DNA from: Treponema sp.
GTDB lineage: Bacteria > Spirochaetota > Spirochaetia > Treponematales > Treponemataceae
Assembly (NCBI GenBank): GCA_016297415.1
Contig: JAEDGQ010000098.1
Location: forward strand, 1-6,172
Length of the DNA: 6,172 bases
Direction: 5' to 3'
Part shown: piece after piece, positions 1 through 5,317 of the stretch
Layout: every line of letters starts with the position of its first letter
How positions within the stretch are numbered: the stretch's first letter is position 1
The notes under the pieces: model-generated
Told to the model about the DNA's origin: nothing
The model's input: only the letters and a program-made list of their open reading frames with translations
Database searches by the model: none
Translations under genes and position numbers: made by a program

Positions 1-114
1 ACCGACGCTTGAATTGCGCTGGTTTCGAGAACCTCAACCGACGCTTGAATTGCGCTGGTTTCGAGAACCTCAACCGGCGCTTGAATTGAGGTGGTTGAGG
101 CTCTCGAAACCACC
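1..114. repeat. Left palindrome array: 36-bp tandem repeat plus one inverted copy
   Basis: Bases 1-36 and 37-72 are identical 36-base units, and a third, diverged unit starts at 73. Each of the first two contains the palindrome GGTTTCGAGAACCTCAACC (21-39 and 57-75). It folds as GGTT / AACC and GAG / CTC with loop AAC and a two-base TC bulge on the 5' arm. Flanking GCGCT and GGCGC extend the stem (52-60 with 72-80; the pair around 16-24 and 36-44 has one C-A mismatch). A third copy at 90-114 lies in the opposite orientation, with longer GGTGGTT / AACCACC arms and loop AGC when read on the minus strand. The spacer between copies 2 and 3 (76-89) is identical to the spacer in the array at 407-471. 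The array overlaps the 3' part of the GIY-YIG reading frame and continues beyond the left edge. Confidence 0.9.
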
Positions 115-395
115 GGATTTTTACGTTGCGATAATTCAGGAAGTTTTTGATATTGTCCTGAAATAAGAGCTTCACGCTTTTTGCGACTCCAGCCCTGTAC
201 TTGTTTTTCCCTTAAGTATGCTTCTTCAATACTGAAACATTCTTCAAAATAAACAAGTTCAACTGGAAGCCGCTTTTTTGTATATTCTGCTCCTTCTCCA
301 TTTTTATGCTGTTCAACTCTTCTGGTTAAATCATTAGTGCTTCCGACATAATAGGAGTTGTCTCTGCATTTTAGAATATACATGTAACCGTGCAT
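1..395 (-). CDS. GIY-YIG family nuclease, 3' end outside window, C-terminus reads into repeat array
   Basis: The ATG at 395 opens a frame of 131 codons with no stop before the window edge; an in-frame TAA lies two codons upstream, so this is the first possible start. GAGG at 403-406 sits 7 bases before it. Residues 1-80 form a small single-domain GIY-YIG fold of the UPF0213/SLX1-like type. The GIY strand is around Y4-M-Y-I-L (Y6) and the YIG strand is Y16-V-G18. These are followed by R25/R26, H30, the Y38-T-K-K turn and the metal-binding glutamate E63 inside REKQVQGWSRKKREALI. The family hydrolyses DNA phosphodiester bonds with one divalent metal; all expected catalytic residues are present, so the enzyme is probably active. 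After about residue 93 the sequence is translated repeat, including a 12-residue repeat containing VEVLETSAIQAS. No own promoter is evident, so it is probably read through from serC. Its target is unknown; the surrounding palindromes are the obvious candidates. Confidence 0.88.
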   Translation of the reverse strand, partial: MHGYMYILKCRDNSYYVGSTNDLTRRVEQHKNGEGAEYTKKRLPVELVYFEECFSIEEAYLREKQVQGWSRKKREALISGQYQKLPELSQRKNPVVSRASTTSIQAPVEVLETSAIQASVEVLETSAIQAS

Positions 396-402
396 TAATT
401 AA

Positions 403-406
403 CCTC
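403..406 (-). promoter_or_regulatory. Ribosome binding site of the GIY-YIG gene, at the edge of the repeat array
   Basis: The minus strand reads GAGG, then the 7 bases TTAATTA, then ATG at 395. The spacing is ideal and supports the start at 395 over the internal ATG at 383. The GAGG lies immediately beside the GGCGC that begins the palindrome array, so the hairpin stem at 408-436 ends one base from the ribosome binding site and could affect its accessibility. Confidence 0.65.
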
Positions 407-471
407 GGCGCTGGTTTCGAGAACCTCAACCGGCGCTTGAATTGAGGTGGTTTCGAGAACCTCAACCGGCG
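407..471. repeat. Right palindrome array between serC and the GIY-YIG gene
   Basis: Two copies of GGTTTCGAGAACCTCAACC lie at 413-431 and 449-467, in the same orientation, separated by a 17-base interval. The first 14 bases of that interval (432-445) are identical to bases 76-89 of the left array. The first copy has a full extended stem: GCGCTGGTT (408-416) pairs with AACCGGCGC (428-436) with one T-G wobble. The second has GGT before it but GGC after it, so its outer arms do not match. The array starts 10 bases after the serC stop codon and occupies nearly all of the serC-nuclease gap. A transcript from serC would carry these hairpins at its 3' end, where they could stabilise it or attenuate read-through; no U-tract follows. 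Confidence 0.9.
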
Positions 472-480
472 CCTTTGATC

Positions 481-1647
481 TTAGTTTGCTGCAGCGAATT
501 TCTTCATGAATTCTACGAGGGCTTTTACACCTTCGAGGCTCATTGCGTTGTAGATTGATGCACGCATACCGCCTACGAGACGGTGACCTTTAAGGTTGAT
601 GAAGCCTGCTGCTTCTGCTTCTTTTACAAACTTAGCGTTGATTTCTTTTTCCTTAGCGAGAGCAGCTTTCTGTTCAGCTGTCTGTTCTTCTTCTGCAACT
701 TTAGCTGCTGCCTTTGTTACATCGTTAGAGTATTTTGTAAGGAATGGAACGTTCATAAGTGACCGTGAACCTACTTCTGTTGTAGCACGGAAGAAGTCTG
801 AAGAATCAAGGAAGCTGTAAAGGTAGTCAGCCTTTTCCTTGTTGCGTTTGAGCATGCCTTCAGCTCCTCCGTTAGCTTCGATCCAGTGGAGAACTTTTCC
901 GAGAACATAGATTGTGTAGCATGGTGGTGTGTTGTACATTGAGTCGTTGTCTGCGTGTGTCTTGTATACAGACATAGTTGGTGTGCCCGGGAGACATTCG
1001 CTGGCTTCCGGGATGAGGTCTTCACGAACGATTACGAGAGTAACACCAGCTGGAGCAAGGTTTTTCTGAGCACCGGCAAAGAGAAGACCGAATTTTGAAA
1101 CATCAAGCGGTTCAGAAAGAACACAAGAAGAAATATCAGCTACGAGAGGAATGTTTCCTGTTTCAGGAATGTATTCGTAGTGAGTACCCATGATTGTGTT
1201 GTTGTAACAGATGTAAACATAGTCATAGTCGCCTTCAACTTTTTCTACGCGAGGAATGTATGAATATCCCTTGTCTTTTGAAGAAGCGATAGTTGTAACT
1301 TCAACACCGAGTTTAGCAGCTTCCTGAGCAGCTTTTTTAGCCCATACACCAGTTTCGATGTAAGCAGCCTTTTTGTTTTTGATACCCAGGTTCTGAGCAA
1401 CCATAGCAAACTGAGTAGAACCACCACCCTGAACAAAAAGAACTTTGTAGTTTGAAGGAACATTCATTAATTTACGAACCATAGCTTCAGCATCCTGAAT
1501 GATTGGTTCATAGTATTTTGAACGGTGGCTCATTTCCATTACAGACTGGCCTGTTCCCTGATAATCCAGCATTTCTGCAGCACAAGCGTTCAATACTTCT
1601 TCTGGCAAACATGAAGGACCAGCAGAAAAATTGTAAACTCTAGACAT
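481..1647 (-). CDS. serC: Phosphoserine aminotransferase
   Basis: SerC transfers the amino group of glutamate to 3-phosphohydroxypyruvate, giving O-phosphoserine in cytosolic serine synthesis; in some bacteria it also acts in the vitamin B6 pathway. The 388 residues start with MSRVYNFSAGP, the family's N-terminus. The substrate-phosphate HRS is at 41-43, the cofactor-phosphate loop GGGS at 74-77, the ring-stacking tryptophan W102, T152 in NNTIMGTH, D171 in VADISS, the PLP lysine K195 in AGAQKNLAPAG, and N239-T240. All active-site positions are intact. The start is well supported by AGAGG at 1654-1658, 6 bases upstream. The protein is about 25-28 residues longer than the usual 360. The excess is an Ala/Glu/Lys-rich segment at about residues 306-335, before the conserved KFVKEAEAAGF helix. 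No serA or serB is adjacent. A likely promoter is at 1843-1871, giving a long structured leader. Palindromic repeats lie on both sides of the gene. Confidence 0.97.
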   Translation of the reverse strand: MSRVYNFSAGPSCLPEEVLNACAAEMLDYQGTGQSVMEMSHRSKYYEPIIQDAEAMVRKLMNVPSNYKVLFVQGGGSTQFAMVAQNLGIKNKKAAYIETGVWAKKAAQEAAKLGVEVTTIASSKDKGYSYIPRVEKVEGDYDYVYICYNNTIMGTHYEYIPETGNIPLVADISSCVLSEPLDVSKFGLLFAGAQKNLAPAGVTLVIVREDLIPEASECLPGTPTMSVYKTHADNDSMYNTPPCYTIYVLGKVLHWIEANGGAEGMLKRNKEKADYLYSFLDSSDFFRATTEVGSRSLMNVPFLTKYSNDVTKAAAKVAEEEQTAEQKAALAKEKEINAKFVKEAEAAGFINLKGHRLVGGMRASIYNAMSLEGVKALVEFMKKFAAAN

Positions 1648-1666
1648 TTTATACCTCTTTATGCCC

Positions 1667-1691
1667 GGTGGTTGAGCTTGTCGAAACCACC
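1667..1691 (-). repeat. Solo palindromic repeat just upstream of serC
   Basis: This single copy belongs to the same palindrome family as the arrays at the left end. On the minus strand the arms GGTGGTT and AACCACC enclose TC, GA, CAAGC, TC. The two-base TC bulge sits at the same place as in the other copies, while the loop has changed from AAC to CAAGC. It begins 20 bases upstream of the serC start, next to the ribosome binding site at 1654-1659. A serC message would therefore carry this hairpin beside its Shine-Dalgarno sequence. I recall palindromes of this GGTTTCGACAAGCTCAACC form from many unrelated bacterial genomes; that is memory, not a search. Confidence 0.85.
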
Positions 1692-1716
1692 AGAAATTTA
1701 TTTGTTATTGATTTTG

Positions 1717-1801
1717 AGGGGAAAAGCCTTTCCCCTGGGCTCAGCCGCTACGCGTCTTCGCCACACCCCTTTCTGCGGGGACACCCCGCAACGCCCCGCA
1801 T
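1717..1801. repeat. GC-rich intergenic island with two perfect hairpins, probable dispersed element
   Basis: This stretch is much richer in G and C than the AT-rich sequence around it. It contains a perfect 8-bp hairpin AGGGGAAA-AGCC-TTTCCCCT (1717-1736) and a perfect 7-bp hairpin TGCGGGG-ACA-CCCCGCA (1774-1790). A partial direct repeat, CGCCCCGCA after CACCCCGCA, follows the second. A long + frame passes through it, but it has no family resemblance and no Shine-Dalgarno sequence, so I do not call a gene. It lies between the probable serC promoter and the serC start and would form part of the leader. Similar blocks are, in my memory, scattered through treponeme intergenic regions. It could equally be a non-coding structured element of unknown role. 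Confidence 0.6.
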
Positions 1802-1842
1802 TTTTGTGTATAAAACGCCATCGTTTACGGAAATGTATTGTG

Positions 1843-1871
1843 ATTTTATGGAATTTTAAGGCTTTGCTCAA
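1843..1871 (-). promoter_or_regulatory. Probable sigma70-type promoter for serC
   Basis: On the minus strand TTGAGC (1866-1871) is separated by exactly 17 bases from TAAAAT (1843-1848), which match the -35 and -10 consensus at four and five of six positions. Transcription would start near 1836 and give a leader of roughly 190 bases that includes the GC-rich island and the solo palindrome. No better promoter is visible nearer to serC, though read-through from the lipoprotein gene is possible. The palindrome at 1895-1920 is centred about 71 bases upstream of this predicted start. Confidence 0.5.
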
Positions 1872-1894
1872 TGGAATTTGAGGAATTCGTGGGG

Positions 1895-1920
1895 TTTATT
1901 GTGAAAAAATTCACAGTAAA
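1895..1920. promoter_or_regulatory. Perfect TGTGAA-N4-TTCACA palindrome: candidate Rex or CRP-type operator, or terminator stem
   Basis: TTTATTGTGAA (1895-1905) and TTCACAGTAAA (1910-1920) pair over 11 positions with one T-G wobble around an AAAA loop. The core TGTGAA-AAAA-TTCACA (1900-1915) is an exact match to the Rex operator pattern TGTGAA-N4-TTCACA known from Streptomyces and Bacillus. It is also an exact match to the CRP-family pattern TGTGA-N6-TCACA. A Rex-like regulator is encoded at 4706-5311. The site lies 28 bases from the lipoprotein stop and 23 bases upstream of the -35 box of the probable serC promoter. Because it lies just after a stop codon, it may simply be a transcription terminator stem, but no U-tract follows on the minus strand. 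Confidence 0.5.
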
Positions 1921-1948
1921 TAAAGGTGTAACAAGAAAAAAGCTGTAT

Positions 1949-4531
1949 TTATTCCATTTCTACCAGAGCCATGGCGTGAGTTTTCATATCTTTTGCTTCT
2001 GCAGAGTCCCATTCAGCAGTAAGCTCCGAAGAATATCCAATACGCCGAATACATCTATCCATATAAAAAAGTTCGTTTGATTTAGAACCATCAAGTGAAG
2101 ACTGATATAAGATTATAGAATCTCCTTTATATTTATGACTTCCAAGATTAGATGCAGATGTATCATCATAGAAACCGAGCCAAGATAAATCACCTTGACT
2201 AAGAGTACCCTTCTGGAAAGTAACAGGAGCACCACAATTTGTAAGCCAGTGAAGCATGCTGGTCCAATAATAACCACCAGCTTCTATCAATTTAACCTGA
2301 CGGTAAGCATAGTCAGTACTATTAATTCTTTCACGCGAACTATATTTATTATCCGTAAGAATTTTGTCAAAGGAAGCTTCCATAGTTTCCAGATTACAAA
2401 TAATATCCTGTATTTCAAGTCTTGATGGTATGAACCATTTTTCAGATTTTACAGTTGATGGCACAGTTTCTTTATTTTTATCAAGTACATAAGACCAGAT
2501 TGATGGGGACTGATATTCTTTTATCCATTCCTGAGTACGGCTCATACCCTTTATCTTCATTTTTTCTTCACCCAAATACTTGAGCAGAGTATCATACACA
2601 GCTATACCAGTAACATTTACATCCATATGATTAATATTTATAGTTCCTGTATTCGGATCTACTGGGGTGTCAATTTTTAGATCTGTTATTCCCCAGCAAT
2701 AGCCATACTGATCCCAAATATCCCAGATGTAGAATTTTTTATTTGATTCTACCTTGCAGACAACGCCTTCCGGAGTTCTTGTTGAATCATAAACTGTTGA
2801 CCAGTAGCCGTCGGTATAATAAATCATACCTACCGAAGCTGCTGCTGTAACTTCTACTGTTGTTGTTCCACAGTTACCGGCATAGTCATAATCTTTTATG
2901 GTAAGGGTATGTTTATAAGACTGTGTGCCCAGGTTTTCAATGTTTTTTGTAACATCAGCAGACTCAGTAAATTCAACATTTTCAATGGTTGTTTTCAAGA
3001 AATCTTTTTCTTTATGGGCTATTTTCTCAACAGTTACAGCATCCTTTGCAATAGTTGATTTATGTATTACTGTTGATGCTGCAGGTGGCGTAACATCGTA
3101 AACAAAGTAGTAGCTCTGGGTTGCAGTTTTTTCGTTTTTGTCGCTGGCTATAAAATCAATACGATAAAGTCCTTCTTCTTTTAAAGAGGTCAATTCTATA
3201 AGTTCACCGCCTTTATCCACACCACTTTCTTCTTTTGGACTAACAGAAGCTTTGGAATTGTTTGTAATAGTCAAATTAAACTGGCCGCTCTGTACAGTTT
3301 TATATTCATCTGCAGCTTCACAAGGGTAGTATGCTGTATTTACTTTATGAATTTCCCATTTAAGGCCTTTTGGACCAGAGCCGACATCTGTAAAGCTTCC
3401 GCGAACCCACAGTTTTTTGTGTCGTAAATTTAGTGTCTTGAAATTATCATCATTGTAAGTTTCTGATGCTGGAGTAAAATCATCTTTACTAAGCTTTAGA
3501 GGTTTGTTTAAAGGCTTGTATTCGTCCTGTGGAGGTTCAGTATCATCAGCAAAGTTAACGGCAAAACCAGAGTTGGTATCACTGAGGAACTGTGGAGGAT
3601 CATTATCAATGCCTCCATTGGTGTAATACGACCATTCAAAATTTTCACTTAGAGTTATGTCGTTTGATCCTTCTATTTTGTAAGAAAAACCAGTTTTCAG
3701 GGAAACTAAAATATCTGTGGCTCCCGGTGGTGCTTCCGATGTTTTGGAATCAGGTTTTGTAGGAATGCGCAGAACACGGGTGTTTCCTTCATCAAACTTT
3801 GGCTCCCCATAATACTGCAAAAGATTTATAGAAGAATCGTTATAGTCTGTGATTTCAATGTTTTTGAAACGCCAGGAAGAAGGATTTGTTCCATCCCAGC
3901 AGGCATAATAAAGTTCCCGATTTCCTTCAACATTAATGGCATTTTTAAGTTCCTCTTCTGTAAGTTCGTCGCGGGTCCAGTAAATAGACTTTTCATTCAT
4001 TTCTTTGTTGAACTTAACTACAATTGTTCGGTCGCGGTAAACACCTTCTGAATCGTCTGCCGGTGTTGCACTTACAACTTTTGGACGGGGCAGGGAAACT
4101 GGTTTGATTGTTACTGTTTTGTCTGCAGAATTGATTTTTGCGGTTGTTACGGGAGCGTTTTTATCGGCAAAACTTACTGCATCTTCCGGTATTGCCTGCC
4201 AGTGACTGAAACTGTAACCGGTTTGAGCTTCAAATTTGATTTCCATATCGTCATTGGTTTTATAACGGTCTTTGTATGTACCTGCTGGAGGAATAATGGA
4301 AGCCGTTTCTGCTCCCACAACAGCAATTTCTACTGTTGCATAGGGCTCATTATTGTATTCGATTGTCTGATTAAGCTTTGTTTTTAAATCTGATCCGTCA
4401 AGAAAATTATTACATGAAGTGAAAATAATACAAAAAAGAATGGCTGAAATTAATGTTCCGGAAAAAAGTTTTGTGTTAAGAGAAGGCTTTTTTGTTTGCC
4501 CCCCTAGATAGATATATATAGTATTTTGCAT
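1949..4531 (-). CDS. Large predicted lipoprotein with Ig-like and DUF1566/FISUMP-like domains
   Basis: The 860-residue product has a basic N-terminus (K14-K15, K21), a hydrophobic stretch at about 22-38 and a spirochaete-type lipobox F-T-S-C. Cys40 is the predicted lipidated residue, so the mature protein should be membrane-anchored and exposed to the periplasm or surface. Residues about 65-145 resemble the InlB B-repeat fold (GYSFSHWQAIPED). About 148-305 is an SbsA-type Ig-like domain (VSATPADDSEGVYRDRTIVVKFNKEMN). About 370-485 is a further Ig-like segment ending YYFVYDVTPP. About 565-835 resembles the DUF1566/FISUMP family, with IYYTDGYWSTVYDSTRTPEG, W699-F-I-P-S-R, GGYYWTS and DRCIRRIG. 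No catalytic motif is evident; adhesion or polysaccharide binding is a guess. I use the ATG at 4531 rather than the TTG at 4546 because the only Shine-Dalgarno sequence (GGAG, 4541-4544) lies between them. It is a single gene with its own -10 box. Confidence 0.85.
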   Translation of the reverse strand: MQNTIYIYLGGQTKKPSLNTKLFSGTLISAILFCIIFTSCNNFLDGSDLKTKLNQTIEYNNEPYATVEIAVVGAETASIIPPAGTYKDRYKTNDDMEIKFEAQTGYSFSHWQAIPEDAVSFADKNAPVTTAKINSADKTVTIKPVSLPRPKVVSATPADDSEGVYRDRTIVVKFNKEMNEKSIYWTRDELTEEELKNAINVEGNRELYYACWDGTNPSSWRFKNIEITDYNDSSINLLQYYGEPKFDEGNTRVLRIPTKPDSKTSEAPPGATDILVSLKTGFSYKIEGSNDITLSENFEWSYYTNGGIDNDPPQFLSDTNSGFAVNFADDTEPPQDEYKPLNKPLKLSKDDFTPASETYNDDNFKTLNLRHKKLWVRGSFTDVGSGPKGLKWEIHKVNTAYYPCEAADEYKTVQSGQFNLTITNNSKASVSPKEESGVDKGGELIELTSLKEEGLYRIDFIASDKNEKTATQSYYFVYDVTPPAASTVIHKSTIAKDAVTVEKIAHKEKDFLKTTIENVEFTESADVTKNIENLGTQSYKHTLTIKDYDYAGNCGTTTVEVTAAASVGMIYYTDGYWSTVYDSTRTPEGVVCKVESNKKFYIWDIWDQYGYCWGITDLKIDTPVDPNTGTININHMDVNVTGIAVYDTLLKYLGEEKMKIKGMSRTQEWIKEYQSPSIWSYVLDKNKETVPSTVKSEKWFIPSRLEIQDIICNLETMEASFDKILTDNKYSSRERINSTDYAYRQVKLIEAGGYYWTSMLHWLTNCGAPVTFQKGTLSQGDLSWLGFYDDTSASNLGSHKYKGDSIILYQSSLDGSKSNELFYMDRCIRRIGYSSELTAEWDSAEAKDMKTHAMALVEME

Positions 4532-4540
4532 AACCAAAAT

Positions 4541-4544
4541 CTCC
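4541..4544 (-). promoter_or_regulatory. Ribosome binding site deciding the lipoprotein start
   Basis: The minus strand reads GGAG followed by 9 bases and ATG at 4531. The longer reading from TTG at 4546 would place this GGAG inside codons 1 and 2 and leave the TTG with only an A/T run before it. The shorter start also puts the signal sequence nearer the N-terminus. Confidence 0.6.
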
Positions 4545-4565
4545 AAAAAAAATTGATACTGTCAA

Positions 4566-4571
4566 ATTATA
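4566..4571 (-). promoter_or_regulatory. -10 box of the lipoprotein gene
   Basis: The minus strand reads a perfect TATAAT, 34 bases upstream of the ATG at 4531, in a T-rich stretch. No convincing -35 hexamer lies 16-18 bases upstream (the sequence there is around AATGATTT). Transcription would start near 4559 and give a leader of about 28 bases. A short palindrome, TTGA-N5-TCAA (4553-4565), overlaps the predicted start point and might be an operator. Confidence 0.45.
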
Positions 4572-4610
4572 ATACAAGAAAACAGAAAAATCATTGTCCG
4601 GCATTTTTTT

Positions 4611-4699
4611 GCGTCAGGAATGCGGAGGGCTTTAGTTGCCGTAAGGCAATGGAGCGTCAGCGGAACCCGTAGCTCTCCGACGGCGAAGCCGGGACGCCC
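4611..4699. repeat. GC-rich foldable island between rex and the lipoprotein gene, probable dispersed element
   Basis: On the + strand GCGTC (4611-4615) can pair with GACGC (4693-4697). Inside, CGGAGGGCT (4623-4631) pairs with AGCTCTCCG (4671-4679) with one mismatch and encloses the perfect hairpin TTGCC-GTAA-GGCAA (4636-4649). A separate hairpin CGGC-GAA-GCCG (4681-4691) follows. Together these give a branched, cloverleaf-like fold. T-runs flank both ends (4604-4610 and 4700-4707). The composition contrasts sharply with the AT-rich surroundings. On the minus strand it follows the rex stop directly and might slow or end transcription, but the downstream run there is A, not T, so it is not an ordinary intrinsic terminator. 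I believe such blocks recur in treponeme genomes, from memory only. Confidence 0.6.
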
Positions 4700-4705
4700 T
4701 TTTTT

Positions 4706-5311
4706 TTACTGCTGCAAAAGCTGAAGCATAAATACGGGGCTGGCGTTGATTATTTTGATTTGCGGAGGAAGCGTAAGAATGGTGTTTGTGTAGTTTATGA
4801 TTCCTTTGATTCCGTATTTTACAAGGCGGTCGGCCATAAACTGGGCTTTTTCGTCGGAAACTGAAAGCAGGGAATACTGGATTTTAAGCTGACGGATTTT
4901 TGTTTCCAGATCAAGAGTTGGGAAAAGTGGAATTGTGCTGTTTATAAGGTCCAGTCTGTTCTGGTTTGTATCAAAACCTGCTTTAAGTTCAAAGCCGTAT
5001 TCTTCAAAAATAGCAGATTCCAGAAGTCCCTGGCCCAGAGTTCCAAGTCCCACAATGCAGATACTGATTTTATTCTGCATGTCTGGAAAACCAAGAAATT
5101 TTTCTATGGCATTTTTAAGGATTTTAACTTCGTAACCGTTGCTTACACCTGAGTGAAGTTCCAGAAGTGATATATCTCTTCGGATTGTGTCACTTGTCCA
5201 GCCGGTGAGGGAAGCAAGTTCAACTGAAGTGATTTTTTCGCCAGTCTGCTGGGAGAGAAGTCTTGAAAGTGTTATGAGCCGTTGTCTTGCCGGTTTTGAA
5301 ACCTGCTTCAT
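4706..5311 (-). CDS. rex: Divergent Rex-family redox-sensing transcriptional repressor
   Basis: Rex dimers bind operators when NADH/NAD+ is low and leave them when NADH binds, adjusting fermentation and respiration genes. The 201 residues fit the family (about 210). A winged helix at 1-75 includes KPARQRL, the recognition helix around TIRRD (42-46) and the wing GYEV (59-62). A Rossmann domain follows, with G88-x-G90-x-x-G93, D114 in AGFDTNQNRLD at the end of the second strand, and IINYTNTILTLPPQI near the C-terminus, matching the family's INFAPVRLNVPEGV. Two features are unusual: the usual YFGEFG after the recognition helix is LLELHSG, and the C-terminal N-V-D-L motif reads N-A-S-P, losing the Asp that in studied Rex proteins links NADH binding to DNA release. 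It starts 6 bases after the rhomboid stop, lacks a clear Shine-Dalgarno sequence and is probably translationally coupled. A Rex-like operator lies at 1900-1915. Confidence 0.8.
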   Translation of the reverse strand: MKQVSKPARQRLITLSRLLSQQTGEKITSVELASLTGWTSDTIRRDISLLELHSGVSNGYEVKILKNAIEKFLGFPDMQNKISICIVGLGTLGQGLLESAIFEEYGFELKAGFDTNQNRLDLINSTIPLFPTLDLETKIRQLKIQYSLLSVSDEKAQFMADRLVKYGIKGIINYTNTILTLPPQIKIINASPVFMLQLLQQ

Positions 5312-5317
5312 ATTCTG

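Noticed and set aside
1..114. A 36-base period, as in CRISPR repeats
   Set aside because: The identical units are directly joined with no unique spacers, part is inverted, and no cas gene is present. It is a tandem palindrome array.
596..1463. Several frames overlapping serC on both strands
   Set aside because: serC is an intact, well-conserved gene over the whole stretch; these are antisense or out-of-frame shadows without family resemblance.
1668..1859. A + strand frame beginning MVELVETTR
   Set aside because: Its start lies inside the solo palindrome, it crosses the GC-rich hairpin island, has no Shine-Dalgarno sequence and resembles no protein family. It is a by-product of the repeats.
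4532..4546. TTG start giving an 865-residue lipoprotein
   Set aside because: It would absorb the only Shine-Dalgarno sequence (GGAG 4541-4544) into the coding region; the ATG at 4531 has correct spacing.
4553..4565. Short palindrome TTGA-N5-TCAA at the lipoprotein start point as a Rex operator
   Set aside because: It is too short and wrongly spaced for the Rex pattern, and is expected by chance in AT-rich DNA.
4681..4707. Hairpin followed by T8 on the + strand, like an intrinsic terminator
   Set aside because: There is no + strand gene upstream to terminate; on the minus strand, where the genes are, the order is reversed. It is better explained as part of the repeat element.
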